DNA from: Acinetobacter silvestris
GTDB lineage: Bacteria; Pseudomonadota; Gammaproteobacteria; Pseudomonadales; Moraxellaceae
Length of the DNA: 64,000 bases
Reading direction: 5' to 3'
Assembly: GCF_002135235.1 (NCBI RefSeq)
Contig: NZ_NEGB01000006.1
Location: 124,001-188,000 of the forward strand
Below the pieces are notes generated by a model, which searched no databases, was not told the origin of the DNA, and saw nothing but the letters and a program-made list of their open reading frames with translations. How positions within the stretch are numbered: the first letter of the stretch is position 1; the number at the start of each line of letters is the position of its first letter. Shown piece by piece: positions 25,039-36,579 of this stretch. The position numbers and the translations under genes are program-made.

Positions 25039-26445
25039 ATGTTTGATACCTTAACAGAACGACTCACGCAGAGTTTAAGAAATGTTACTGGCTCAGGGCA
25101 ACTGACCGAAGACAATATTAAAGATACCCTACGTGAAGTACGTATGGCACTGCTTGAAGCCGATGTTGCTTTGCCTGTAACTCGTGAGTTTATCGCGAAA
25201 GTTAAGGAAGAGGCATTGGGTCAAGAAGTCATGACTCAGCTTTCACCTGGGCAAGCGTTTGTAAAAATCGTCCATGACGAACTCACCAAAATGATGGGTG
25301 AGGCGAATGAAAGTCTAGATTTAGCGGCGAAACCACCAGTGGTGATTCTGCTTGCAGGTTTACAAGGTGCAGGTAAAACCACGACTGCAGCTAAACTGGC
25401 ACGCTTCTTAAAAGAACGTCAAAAGAAAAAAGTAGCGATGGTTTCTGCCGACGTTTATCGTCCTGCGGCAATTAAACAGTTACAAACTGTGTCAGGCGAA
25501 GTCGGTGCTATTTTCTTAGAATCGAGTGCTGATGAAAAGCCGATTACGATTGTTAATCGTGCCATTGAACAAGCCAAAATTCAGTTTGCTGATGTCTTAA
25601 TTGTCGATACCGCTGGTCGTTTACATGTCGATGAAGACATGATGGACGAAATTAAAGCATTACATGCTGCGATTAATCCGACTGAAACATTGTTCGTGGT
25701 TGATGCCATGACCGGGCAGGATGCGGCCAATACGGCTAAAGCATTTAATGATGCTTTGCCATTAACGGGTGTCATCCTAACTAAAACGGATGGTGATGCC
25801 CGAGGTGGTGCAGCACTTTCAGTGCGTGCGATTACTGGTAAGCCAATTAAATTCTTAGGCATGGGTGAAAAACTCGATGCTTTAGAGCCATTCCATCCTG
25901 AGCGTATAGCACAACGTATTTTAGGCATGGGTGATGTACTTTCTTTAGTCGAAGAAGTTGAACGTAAAATCGACAAAGAAAAAGCTGAAAAAATGGCGAA
26001 AAAATTGCAAAAAGGCGGGAGCTTCAATTTTGAAGACATGCTGATGCAGTTTGAACAAATGAATAATATGGGCGGCATGATGGGCTTCTTAGATAAGTTG
26101 CCTGGCATGAGTAACTCAGGAATTCAAGATGCGATTGCACAAGCGAATCCTGAAAAACAAGTGAAAAAAATGGAAGCGATTATTCAATCGATGACCATTA
26201 AAGAGCGCCGTAATCCAGATTTAATGAATCCTAGTCGCAAAAAACGTATCGCAGCGGGTTGTGGTATGGAAGTGACGGAAGTAAATAAACTCATCAAACA
26301 ACATAGCCAAATGGCGAAAATGATGAAAAAATTTGCGAATCCATCGGGTATGGCAAAAATGATGCGTTCACTCAGTGGCATGCAAAAACAATTCGGCGGT
26401 GGTGGCGGTATGGGACCATTGTTCGGTGGCAATGATAAGAAGTAA
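25039..26445 (+). CDS. ffh: Signal recognition particle GTPase Ffh
   Basis: 468 residues. N domain (about 1-95), G domain with GLQGAGKTT at 107-115, DTAGR (G3 region) and TKTDGDARGGAAL, then a methionine-rich M domain (MLMQFEQMNNMGGMMGF) that binds 4.5S RNA and signal sequences, and a Gly-rich tail. Ffh with 4.5S RNA delivers nascent membrane proteins to FtsY at the inner membrane. ATG 25039. A strong bidirectional terminator follows. Confidence 0.97.
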   Translation: MFDTLTERLTQSLRNVTGSGQLTEDNIKDTLREVRMALLEADVALPVTREFIAKVKEEALGQEVMTQLSPGQAFVKIVHDELTKMMGEANESLDLAAKPPVVILLAGLQGAGKTTTAAKLARFLKERQKKKVAMVSADVYRPAAIKQLQTVSGEVGAIFLESSADEKPITIVNRAIEQAKIQFADVLIVDTAGRLHVDEDMMDEIKALHAAINPTETLFVVDAMTGQDAANTAKAFNDALPLTGVILTKTDGDARGGAALSVRAITGKPIKFLGMGEKLDALEPFHPERIAQRILGMGDVLSLVEEVERKIDKEKAEKMAKKLQKGGSFNFEDMLMQFEQMNNMGGMMGFLDKLPGMSNSGIQDAIAQANPEKQVKKMEAIIQSMTIKERRNPDLMNPSRKKRIAAGCGMEVTEVNKLIKQHSQMAKMMKKFANPSGMAKMMRSLSGMQKQFGGGGGMGPLFGGNDKK

Positions 26446-26464
26446 TCACTTCTATTGTTGACTC

Positions 26465-26494
26465 AAAAAAAGATGCGTTAATCGCATCTTTTTT
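26465..26494. terminator. Bidirectional terminator between ffh and coaX
   Basis: AGATGCG (26471-26477), loop TTAAT, CGCATCT (26483-26489), flanked by A-run on the left and T-run on the right, so U-tracts form on both strands between convergent genes. Confidence 0.85.
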
Positions 26495-26541
26495 ATATCT
26501 GAATGATTTTGATGACTAAATTATTTTAGTTTTAATCAAAA

Positions 26542-27273
26542 TTATATATTTTGATTTTTAATATAAAGTTGTAAACCTTTGAGCAACAAATCAGGTTCAA
26601 TATTTGGACTAAATTCTGGCAAAAATTTGGCAAATAATGGTGCATCACCGCCAGTCAGAATCAATTGGCGAGGAGACTGTTGCATGACCTGACGTATGGT
26701 ACTGACTAAACCTAAAAAAATTCCATGATGTACCGCGTCAATAGTATTTCGTCCAGGATTTAGTTCAGAAAAAGCCACATCGGGGATTTTAATACCTTTG
26801 GTATTTTGAATCAGCGAATCTCTTTGTAAATAAAGATTAGGCAAAATATAGCCACCTAAGTGCTGTAAGCCTGCTGTTAAATCGATAGTTAATGCAGTAC
26901 CACAACTAATGATACATAAATTTTGCTCAGTATTAGCAACGGCCAAAACTTGCAGCCAACGATCAATACCAAGTTGTTCAACGTGGTCATAACCACAAAT
27001 TAAGCCTGAATATTCGGCATGAACTTTGGCAAACGTTACTGGAATAGCCAGCAAACATAAAATTTGAACAATACGATCATTATTTTTTTGATCTTGAACG
27101 GAAGAAATACCGACACGATGTAAATTTAAACTTTTAAAATGTTGAATCAAGCCAAGCAGAAGATCAGCAGGAGATTGCAAATGCATTTCTGCAGCATGTT
27201 CCAAAACTCTGCCATTTTCAGTGATCCAATATTTAAGCCGCGTATTGCCAATATCCAGCCATAATTCTTTCAT
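26542..27273 (-). CDS. coaX: Type III pantothenate kinase
   Basis: 243 residues. The start [12 protein letters not shown] carries the ASKHA phosphate motif (Asp-x-Gly-Asn-Thr), [12 protein letters not shown] is the second motif and [12 protein letters not shown] the adenosine motif. CoaX phosphorylates pantothenate in CoA synthesis and is not feedback-inhibited by CoA. It lies 34 bp downstream of birA, the usual birA-coaX pair of this group, probably one transcript. Confidence 0.93.
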   Translation of the reverse strand: MKELWLDIGNTRLKYWITENGRVLEHAAEMHLQSPADLLLGLIQHFKSLNLHRVGISSVQDQKNNDRIVQILCLLAIPVTFAKVHAEYSGLICGYDHVEQLGIDRWLQVLAVANTEQNLCIISCGTALTIDLTAGLQHLGGYILPNLYLQRDSLIQNTKGIKIPDVAFSELNPGRNTIDAVHHGIFLGLVSTIRQVMQQSPRQLILTGGDAPLFAKFLPEFSPNIEPDLLLKGLQLYIKNQNI

Positions 27274-27307
27274 TTCAATACCTTAGATCTTTTATCTGAT
27301 GATCATG

Positions 27308-28060
27308 TTAATTTGCTAAACGTAGACGTCCTTGGTAGACATTCACTAAACCTTGAGCGGTCTGTAAGTTAACAGAACCATCATCTGCAATACCTTTGAA
27401 CAAACCTTCGGTGGAACCATTGATTTGTTCAAAATGAACCTTTTGATCCATAAACGCGGCATAGTGATTAAAGCGTGCAGCTAAATTATAACAGCCATGA
27501 TCAAACCATTGGCCTGCTTGTTGGATCGCTAGATATATTTCACTAATCATTTGAATACGATTGGGATATTCCACCCCTAATTGCATAACGGAAGTGGTTT
27601 GCTGATCAATCGGATGATGTTGTAAAGGCATTAAATTGATACCAATTCCAACAATAGCTTGAGTTGGTGAAATTGGTTCCACCAAAATCCCTCCCCATTT
27701 TCCATGTGGGCTATATAGGTCATTTGGCCATTTAATTTGCAAATTATTCAGTGTCTTGAGGCTCGAAATTTGTAGTACATTGAGCGCAATTTCTAATGCT
27801 AAACGACCATCTAAGGCTGTTCGTGTTTCGAGCAATGTGCTTAAATAAATATTACCAACGGGTGAGACCCAGGTACGTTGGTGTTGACCTCTTCCTTGGG
27901 TCTGCATTTCACTACAGACTAAAATAGTCTTCACACCATTGTGTGCAATTTCTCGCACATCATCATTGGTTGAAGTGGTACTTTGTTTCAGCAACAGTAC
28001 TTCGGGAAGTTGCTGTGCATTGGTCAATAATTGTCGAAGATGACGAGTCTCTAAATCCAT
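27308..28060 (-). CDS. birA: Biotin protein ligase BirA without DNA-binding domain
   Basis: 250 residues from ATG 28060; the open frame reaches 28180 but the extra 40 residues are low-complexity and overlap the neighbouring gene. QSTTSTNDDVRE, the biotin-AMP loop GRGQHQRTWVSP, IKWPNDLY and KWGGILVE are those of BirA. The N-terminal winged helix of E. coli BirA (321 residues) is absent, so this should be a monofunctional ligase that attaches biotin to the carboxyl carrier protein but does not repress bio genes. It starts 28 bp from the divergent TSUP gene. Confidence 0.9.
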   Translation of the reverse strand: MDLETRHLRQLLTNAQQLPEVLLLKQSTTSTNDDVREIAHNGVKTILVCSEMQTQGRGQHQRTWVSPVGNIYLSTLLETRTALDGRLALEIALNVLQISSLKTLNNLQIKWPNDLYSPHGKWGGILVEPISPTQAIVGIGINLMPLQHHPIDQQTTSVMQLGVEYPNRIQMISEIYLAIQQAGQWFDHGCYNLAARFNHYAAFMDQKVHFEQINGSTEGLFKGIADDGSVNLQTAQGLVNVYQGRLRLAN

Positions 28061-28088
28061 ATTGAATCTGAGAAAATGGGGAACATTT

Positions 28089-28892
28089 GTGGAGTTAATC
28101 ATATATTTAGCTATTGGTGCAATCGCTGGATTTGCAGCAGGGCTATTTGGTGTCGGTGGTGGATTAATTATTATTCCCATTTTATATGTGGTTTTTACCC
28201 ATATGGGCTATGATCCAGCGGTTATTATGCATCTGGCATTGGGGACTTCACTCGCGACAATTATTGTGACATCCATTAGTTCTGTAACCGCACATCATAA
28301 AAAAGGGGCCGTGTTATGGCCTGTGTTTAAAAATCTTGCACCAGGTTTAGTGATTGGTTCTTTTATCGGAGCGGGAATTGCGGGTGTCCTTTCAGGTCCA
28401 AATTTACAATTGATTATTGGCGTATTTGCCCTCTGGGTTGCCTTCAAAATGTTTAAAGGCGCGCATGTTCCAGTAGATGAATCTAAGCATTTACCAAAAG
28501 CGTCTATGCAAATGCTAGTGGGTGGCGGGATTGGGATCGCATCAGCAATTTTTGGAATTGGCGGGGGGAGTTTGACCGTTCCTTATTTGAATAAAAATGG
28601 TGTGGTTATGCAAAAAGCTGTTGCAACTTCAGCAGCTTGTGGCTTACCTATTGCAATAGCTGGTGCAATAGGCTTTATGTTTTTCGGTGCTCAAGAACAT
28701 GTTGAAATTAAACATGCCATTGGTTACGTACATATTTATGCTTTTATTGGTATTAGTGTCATGAGTTTTATTACCGCGAAACTAGGTGCAAAAGTGGCAC
28801 ATATATTATCGGCTGCGATGTTAAAAAAATGTTTTGCATGTTTATTAACGACGATTGGTCTTTATTTTATTTATCAGGGAATTATCAATTAA
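28089..28892 (+). CDS. TSUP (TauE/SafE) family permease
   Basis: 267 residues from GTG 28089, which has GGGGAA upstream and starts directly before the first membrane helix; an in-frame TTG at 28062 is less likely. Two repeats each carry the family glycine motif: AAGLFGVGGGLIIIPIL and ASAIFGIGGGSLTVPYL. Such permeases export sulfite, sulfoacetate or other organic sulfur anions; the substrate here is unknown. The divergent birA start is only 28 bp away, so promoter elements of each gene must overlap the other coding region or be leaderless. Confidence 0.87.
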   Translation: MELIIYLAIGAIAGFAAGLFGVGGGLIIIPILYVVFTHMGYDPAVIMHLALGTSLATIIVTSISSVTAHHKKGAVLWPVFKNLAPGLVIGSFIGAGIAGVLSGPNLQLIIGVFALWVAFKMFKGAHVPVDESKHLPKASMQMLVGGGIGIASAIFGIGGGSLTVPYLNKNGVVMQKAVATSAACGLPIAIAGAIGFMFFGAQEHVEIKHAIGYVHIYAFIGISVMSFITAKLGAKVAHILSAAMLKKCFACLLTTIGLYFIYQGIIN

Positions 28893-28946
28893 AATATCGA
28901 TGTACTCTATTTTGTAAAGTAGCAAAATTGACATAAAATCTTAAAA

Positions 28947-28959
28947 ATTGTCTGACAAT
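28947..28959. promoter_or_regulatory. Palindrome fitting a GntR/FCD operator
   Basis: ATTGTC-T-GACAAT is a perfect palindrome with the GT-N3-AC core of FadR-subfamily GntR operators (compare the FadR, PdhR and LldR style sites). It lies 85 bp before the GntR gene at 29045. Two TGATCA palindromes follow at 28980-28985 and 29003-29008. Autoregulation is inferred. Confidence 0.5.
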
Positions 28960-29044
28960 GACATAGTCAAGCCGTGTGCTGATCAGTTAAAAACATAAAT
29001 AATGATCAGATCACGGTCACAATAAAAAACAAGACAGGATATCT

Positions 29045-29740
29045 ATGCAATTGGATGAAGTGGAGAGCCTATCCGAACAAATCGCCAAACAGATCAGTGA
29101 GCAGATTATCAGTGGTGAGTTGGTCGAAGGTGAGAGGATACAAGAATTACGAATAGCGAAAGAGCTAGATGTAAGCCGAGGATCTGTGCGTGAAGCACTG
29201 TTATTATTAGAACGTACCCATCTGATTGAAATCTATCCACGGCGTGGTGCGATTGTTTCGGAAATGTCTGCACAACAAGTTCGGGCTTTATTTGATACGA
29301 GTGCTTTGTTTTTAGGGCAAATCGTGCAGCGCATGAGTGAAACATGGCGCAATCATGAAGCGGAAGCCTTACAACAGCTACTTAGTTTTTTGAGTGAACA
29401 AGTTAAACAAGGCAATACCGAAAAATTTTATGATGCAATTTTTCATTTTTTATCGGAACAGCAAGATATGGTGGCAAATTCATATTTGATGAAATTTTAT
29501 CAAGAATTACTGCCTTCTATTCGTCGTAGTTATTTTTTAACCTTAAATACCTCACGTCGTGAGCTGCAAGAAGCTCTAGAATTGATAAAACTGGTGATTG
29601 ATGCAATTTTAATCCGAAAATCACAACAAGCTACTTTATTTATGGAAGATTTTTGTCGACACTTGCGTAATCTCGTGTTGGAATCACTAACACGAATGAA
29701 ACAAATTGAATTAGCTTGGGCGCGTAGATCGCGTCGGTAA
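29045..29740 (+). CDS. GntR-family transcriptional regulator (FadR/FCD type)
   Basis: 231 residues. An N-terminal winged helix (about 10-75) contains GELVEGERIQELRIAKELDV and SRGSVREALLLLERTHLIEI, the GntR signature. The C-terminal about 150 residues are all-helical, as in the FCD effector domain, though the metal-binding His pattern is weak. The family responds to small organic acids or acyl-CoAs. It ends only 10 bp before smc and a matching palindrome lies upstream, so it may control its own operon. Effector unknown. Confidence 0.87.
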   Translation: MQLDEVESLSEQIAKQISEQIISGELVEGERIQELRIAKELDVSRGSVREALLLLERTHLIEIYPRRGAIVSEMSAQQVRALFDTSALFLGQIVQRMSETWRNHEAEALQQLLSFLSEQVKQGNTEKFYDAIFHFLSEQQDMVANSYLMKFYQELLPSIRRSYFLTLNTSRRELQEALELIKLVIDAILIRKSQQATLFMEDFCRHLRNLVLESLTRMKQIELAWARRSRR

Positions 29741-29750
29741 TTAGGACATT

Positions 29751-32700
29751 ATGCGATTAAGCAGCTTAAAACTTTCTGGCTTTAAATCATTTGCCGATAG
29801 TACAACATTACAATTTAAACAAAACCGTACCGCAGTGGTTGGGCCAAACGGTTGTGGGAAGTCGAATGTCATCGATGCTATACGTTGGGTCATGGGGGAG
29901 TCTAGCGCGCGACAATTGCGTGGTGGCAGCATGCAGGATGTTATTTTCACAGGGACAGTAAAGCGAAAACCTGTGGGTATGGCTAGTGTCGAGTTACGCT
30001 TTGAAAATACCTATGGCAAGTTGGGTGGCGCATATAAGGCCTATACAGAGCTCGCTGTACGTCGCCAAGTAACCCGCGATGGAAAGTCAGAATATTTTCT
30101 CAATGGGACTAAATGCCGTCGTCGTGATATTACGGATATCTTTTTAGGTACTGGTTTAGGGCCGCGTTCATACGCAATTATTGAACAAGGCATGATTAAC
30201 CGTTTGGTCGATGCCAAACCAGAAGAAATGCGGGTCTTTATTGAAGAGGCTGCGGGTGTATCACGTTACCAAGCCCGTCGTCGTGAAACACTGCAACATT
30301 TAGAACATACTTCGCAAAATTTGGAACGTTTGCAAGATATTGCATCTGAACTGAAATCTCAATTGAAGACCTTGAAACGTCAGTCTGAAACAGCAGTTCA
30401 GTATAAAACCTTAGAAACTGAAATTCGGACGCTTAAAATTGAATTTTTATCTTTCCAATGTGAGCAAAGTAGTCGCTTACAGGAAGAATATAGCATTCAG
30501 ATGACAGAGCTAGGTGAACATTTCAAACTGGTTCGTTCGGATATGACAACCTTGGAACATGATCTAAGCTCAACCAGTGAATTGTTTCAACGTTTGATTC
30601 AACAATCCACACCTTTACAAAATGAATGGCAGCAGGCAGAGAAAAAGTTGTCTGAATTACAGATGACCTTGCAACAAAAGCAGACTTTATTTCAGCAAAA
30701 TACAGAAATGCTTGGTCAGCTTGCACAACAAAAAAATCAAACCAAAGAGCGTATTCAGTTAATAGATGTGCAATTGGAAACATTGCAGAGTCAGCTCGAA
30801 CAGCAAACAGATTCATTAAGAAATACTGAAGCAGATATTCAACAACGAAATAAAATTCTGACGGATATAAAATTACAGCAACAGCAGGCTCTGCAACAGT
30901 TTGAACACATTAAAATTCAAGTTGAAAAGCAACAACAGCAAAAAGCCCAAATGCAAGTTCAGCTTGAACAGCTGACTAAGAATATCGCTCGGATTGAACA
31001 GCAAAAAGAAACTTTAAAAATGCAAGCTGAACAGATTCAACAGCAATTTCAGCAAGATGATGTTGGGCAACTGCAACAAGATCAAGCCAAAGTACTGCAT
31101 GAAATTGCTCAGCTTGAGCAGAAAATGGAGATTTCAAAAAGCCAATTGGCATTGGCTCAGGAACAGATTGCTCAACAGAATATGCTGGTTTCAGCATTAA
31201 AATCTGAAATTAAAATTTTGCAATCTGAACAAAAAAACTTAAATCAACTCATGGCAAAAAGTGCAGTTAAGACAGATGCCAATACTGTGAAATTGTTGCA
31301 TGTGTTGCAATTGAATTCACTCGGCAAAGTACATGCCCATTTAGTTGAAATATTTTTAGCTAAGTGGTTGGCTGCTAATGTGCTTGATGAAGTAGCGGAA
31401 TTTGATGATAGCCTTGCTCGACAATTAAAAATAACCACGAATATTACCAAGGTGCCAATTGAAGGTTTAAGCTGCCTGACAGATTGGATCGAATCGCCGC
31501 AATCTTCTTTGTGGAATCAGGTGGCGATTGCAGAAAGTTTGTCACAAGCACTGACCTTACAGTCTCAGCTTCAAGTCGGACAATCTATTTTGTGTTTGGA
31601 TGGTTATCAGGTCGGCCCAGATTGGGTCATCGGATTATTCTTTGATGAAGCCAGTCAAGCTGCGCAAGGCGCATTGAGTCATCGAATTCGTTTAGAGGAA
31701 ATTGAAAATTCACTTGTAGCTTTAAGTTCGAAGCTGATTGATGCAGAAGCTCAACTGCCAAATCTACAAAATAACTTTGCTGACGTACAAGAAAGTTTAC
31801 ATGCCGATCAAGCGATATTAAAAACCCAACAAAGACAGTTACAGCAATTGGATCTTCAAATTGCTAAGCAGCAAACTGCAGCTCAGGCATTTGAAATGCA
31901 AAAGCTTCAGCTTAGTCATCAGCTACAACAGCTGAATGTTCAGCTGGAAGAGGATGCGATGCAAAAGGATGATGTTGAAATTGACATGCATGCCTTAATA
32001 TTGAAACTAGAGCAGAATTTACCCGAATACAAAACTTGGCAATATAAATTGGATGCGTTAAATGAACAGGTTGATGAGCAACAACAACAGTTCATATTAA
32101 AGCAACATGATGTGGAAGCGGCTCGACGTTTAACGCTAGATAATCAACAACAAGTTGAGTTGTTGGAAAAAGACTTAACCTTTATGCAGGCACAATATCA
32201 GCAAATATTGAGCCAAATGGAGCAAGTGAAGAAATTTGTAGATCCAGTTGAAGTTGAATTACCAGGTTTAAAGTCGCAATATGTTGAACAACAACAACAG
32301 ACTGAAAAGCTCCAAAAAACGTGGAGTGAATGGCAAGTCGAATTGAACAGTGTTCAAGCGAAACAACAACAACTCACGGAAATGCGTCATTTGCATCAAC
32401 AGAATGATGAGCAATTACGCAGTAAACTTGAAGAGCAACGTTTGGCTTGGCAGGCGGCTAAATCAGACTTACAACATTATTCAGACCAACTCAAAGCATT
32501 AAATAGTGATGTGAAATCTGACTTAGTAATTGACTTGGCCAGTCATCAGCAAAAAATTGATCAAGCACAACAACAATTTGAAAAATTAGGTGCTGTGAAT
32601 TTGGTGGCTTCACAAGAATATTTAGAAGTATCGCAACGTTTTGAAGAGTTGAGTCATCAGATTCAAGACCTAGAAAATACGGTAGGGCAATTAAAGGATG

Positions 32701-33203
32701 CAATGAAGAGCATTGATCAGGAAACCAAAAAACTGTTTATGAGTACTTTTGATCAGGTCAATGTAGAATTGCAAAATTTATTTCCGAAGGTGTTTGAAGG
32801 TGGCGAAGCCAGTTTAAGTCTTGAAGACGACTGGCAATCGGGTGTAAAACTTATGGCTCGTCCACCAGGGAAACGCAATAGTTCATTAGCGTTACTTTCA
32901 GGTGGAGAAAAAGCATTAACAGCGCTGGCTTTAGTTTTTGCCATCTTTCGATTAAATCCAGCACCATTTTGTGTATTGGATGAAGTCGATGCCCCTTTAG
33001 ATGATGCTAATGTTGGACGTTTTTGCAATTTAGTAAAAGAATTATCTGAACAAGTACAATTTATTTATATTACCCATAATAAAGTTGCAATGACGATGGC
33101 TACAGATTTATTAGGTGTTACCATGCCTGAACCAGGTACATCAAAATTCGTCACTGTGAATTTAGAAGAGGCAAGAGAGTACGGTCTAACCGCGGAGTCT
33201 TAG
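29751..33203 (+). CDS. smc: Chromosome segregation protein SMC
   Basis: 1150 residues. Walker A GPNGCGKSNVIDAIRW near residue 32, long Gln-rich coiled coils (about 170-500 and 660-1000), a hinge around 510-650, then signature LLSGGEKALTALALVFAIF and Walker B CVLDEVDAPLDDANVGRF. The ATPase heads and hinge make it a true SMC, which with ScpA and ScpB (genes at 44.7-46.1 kb) compacts and separates chromosomes; no MukBEF is seen here. It follows the GntR gene by 10 bp and zipA begins 1 bp after its stop. Confidence 0.95.
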   Translation: MRLSSLKLSGFKSFADSTTLQFKQNRTAVVGPNGCGKSNVIDAIRWVMGESSARQLRGGSMQDVIFTGTVKRKPVGMASVELRFENTYGKLGGAYKAYTELAVRRQVTRDGKSEYFLNGTKCRRRDITDIFLGTGLGPRSYAIIEQGMINRLVDAKPEEMRVFIEEAAGVSRYQARRRETLQHLEHTSQNLERLQDIASELKSQLKTLKRQSETAVQYKTLETEIRTLKIEFLSFQCEQSSRLQEEYSIQMTELGEHFKLVRSDMTTLEHDLSSTSELFQRLIQQSTPLQNEWQQAEKKLSELQMTLQQKQTLFQQNTEMLGQLAQQKNQTKERIQLIDVQLETLQSQLEQQTDSLRNTEADIQQRNKILTDIKLQQQQALQQFEHIKIQVEKQQQQKAQMQVQLEQLTKNIARIEQQKETLKMQAEQIQQQFQQDDVGQLQQDQAKVLHEIAQLEQKMEISKSQLALAQEQIAQQNMLVSALKSEIKILQSEQKNLNQLMAKSAVKTDANTVKLLHVLQLNSLGKVHAHLVEIFLAKWLAANVLDEVAEFDDSLARQLKITTNITKVPIEGLSCLTDWIESPQSSLWNQVAIAESLSQALTLQSQLQVGQSILCLDGYQVGPDWVIGLFFDEASQAAQGALSHRIRLEEIENSLVALSSKLIDAEAQLPNLQNNFADVQESLHADQAILKTQQRQLQQLDLQIAKQQTAAQAFEMQKLQLSHQLQQLNVQLEEDAMQKDDVEIDMHALILKLEQNLPEYKTWQYKLDALNEQVDEQQQQFILKQHDVEAARRLTLDNQQQVELLEKDLTFMQAQYQQILSQMEQVKKFVDPVEVELPGLKSQYVEQQQQTEKLQKTWSEWQVELNSVQAKQQQLTEMRHLHQQNDEQLRSKLEEQRLAWQAAKSDLQHYSDQLKALNSDVKSDLVIDLASHQQKIDQAQQQFEKLGAVNLVASQEYLEVSQRFEELSHQIQDLENTVGQLKDAMKSIDQETKKLFMSTFDQVNVELQNLFPKVFEGGEASLSLEDDWQSGVKLMARPPGKRNSSLALLSGGEKALTALALVFAIFRLNPAPFCVLDEVDAPLDDANVGRFCNLVKELSEQVQFIYITHNKVAMTMATDLLGVTMPEPGTSKFVTVNLEEAREYGLTAES

Positions 33204-33204
33204 T

Positions 33205-34209
33205 ATGGAAATCACCACAATTATTGGAATTGTTGTTGCAGTCATTATTATTCTGGTTGGCTTAAGAATGGTCATGAGAAAGTCAAATGATGCAGCACCT
33301 TCATTAGAGTCAGAACTACATGTTAATTCAGACAGTAATCTGCCTGTGATTCCGCGACATGTTCGTGATCAATTACAATCAGACACTGAAACAGTTAAAA
33401 CCACACAACGTGTAGAGCCTAATTTCAACTCGTTGGCATCAGCAGAGTCTGTGGAAGACTCAAAAGACAGTCAAAGAACTAGAGAAACATTTATCGCGCA
33501 AGCTGCTGTTGTGGCTGAAACAGCATCAACAACACTTTTAGATTCTCAGGCAGGTTCAAGTGTTGAAAAAGAACAACAAAATGTTGAAGCGGTTTCTGCT
33601 GAAGAGATGAGTGTTCAAACAGAAACGAGTGTAGATGTTAAGCTTGAGAAAAAAGAGGCAGAATTTAGTCTGAACTCAACGATTGAGACGGCTGAAATTA
33701 AAGAGTTTGATGAAGAAAGTAGTATTTTAGATGTGCATTTACATGAGCAACAACGTTTTGATGATGAATGTTCTTTGGCGAATGCTGAAAGTTTAATTGC
33801 ATTAAATGTCTATCCAAACCCACGCAAGGCATTATCTGGTGATAAAACTTTAAAGGTTTTACTGAAGTACGGCCTACGCTATGGCGAAATGTCATGTTTC
33901 CATCGTTATGAAAATATTGAAGAAGCCAGTCCACTCATGTTTTCAGTTTTGCGTTTGACTGACGAGGGGCCAGCAGGTTTTGATTTAGAAACATTGTCTG
34001 TCGAACAAGTTCAAGGTTTGGCATTTTTCTTAGCTTTACCGCATGCAGATGTGCAAAAAGGTTTTGATACCATGGTCAGTATTGCGGGGCTGATTGCGCG
34101 TGAAATTGATGGTACGGTTTATGATGAAAATAATTTGGAATTTACACCGCAACTGAAAGAACATTGGCGTCATAAAGCCATTGATTTCCGTTCTGGACAA
34201 GAAGTTTAA
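33205..34209 (+). CDS. zipA: Cell division protein ZipA
   Basis: 334 residues: an N-terminal membrane anchor (TIIGIVVAVIIILVGLRMV), an acidic Ser/Glu/Val-rich linker to about residue 190, and a C-terminal FtsZ-binding domain (about 195-330, with VYPNPRKALSGDKTLKVLLK and FDTMVSIAGLIAREIDGTVY). ZipA tethers FtsZ to the membrane at the division ring. It starts one base after the smc stop, implying translational coupling of segregation and division genes. Confidence 0.9.
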   Translation: MEITTIIGIVVAVIIILVGLRMVMRKSNDAAPSLESELHVNSDSNLPVIPRHVRDQLQSDTETVKTTQRVEPNFNSLASAESVEDSKDSQRTRETFIAQAAVVAETASTTLLDSQAGSSVEKEQQNVEAVSAEEMSVQTETSVDVKLEKKEAEFSLNSTIETAEIKEFDEESSILDVHLHEQQRFDDECSLANAESLIALNVYPNPRKALSGDKTLKVLLKYGLRYGEMSCFHRYENIEEASPLMFSVLRLTDEGPAGFDLETLSVEQVQGLAFFLALPHADVQKGFDTMVSIAGLIAREIDGTVYDENNLEFTPQLKEHWRHKAIDFRSGQEV

Positions 34210-34251
34210 ATGCTGAATCAAAATTGATTTATAATGAATTGAAATAATCTT

Positions 34252-34273
34252 GGGCGGAATTTTCCGCCCTTTT
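34252..34273 (+). terminator. Terminator between zipA and ligA
   Basis: GGGCGGAA (34252-34259), TT loop, TTCCGCCC (34262-34269), then TTTTAT. Strong stem and short U-run, 15 bp before the ligA start, so it may be a partial terminator or attenuator rather than a full stop. Confidence 0.75.
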
Positions 34274-34282
34274 ATATGGTGA

Positions 34283-36331
<2,049 letters not shown>

Positions 36332-36394
36332 GTTTAAATAAGACGCATTGTTAGTAGTTACAAATTTTAAAATTTCTATTTTAACTCGAAAAAT

Positions 36395-36434
36395 GCCTTT
36401 GTGAAATGAGTCAAATTTTGCAAAGGCTTATTTT
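36395..36434 (+). terminator. Possible terminator after ligA
   Basis: GCCTTTG (36395-36401) and CAAAGGC (36421-36427) with a 19-nt loop, followed by TTATTTTAT. The long loop makes it weaker than others in the window. Confidence 0.5.
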
Positions 36435-36579
36435 ATATGTGAAATTTTATTAAATTGGACTGTAAATGCGTATGTTTCTCATTTTTATTTTATAAAAATC
36501 ATGAGCTTACATATTTAAAAGTTTTGCAATCTTGGTCAAATATGTCCATAATCAGTGTAAAGGGTATGGAGTAAGTGAA

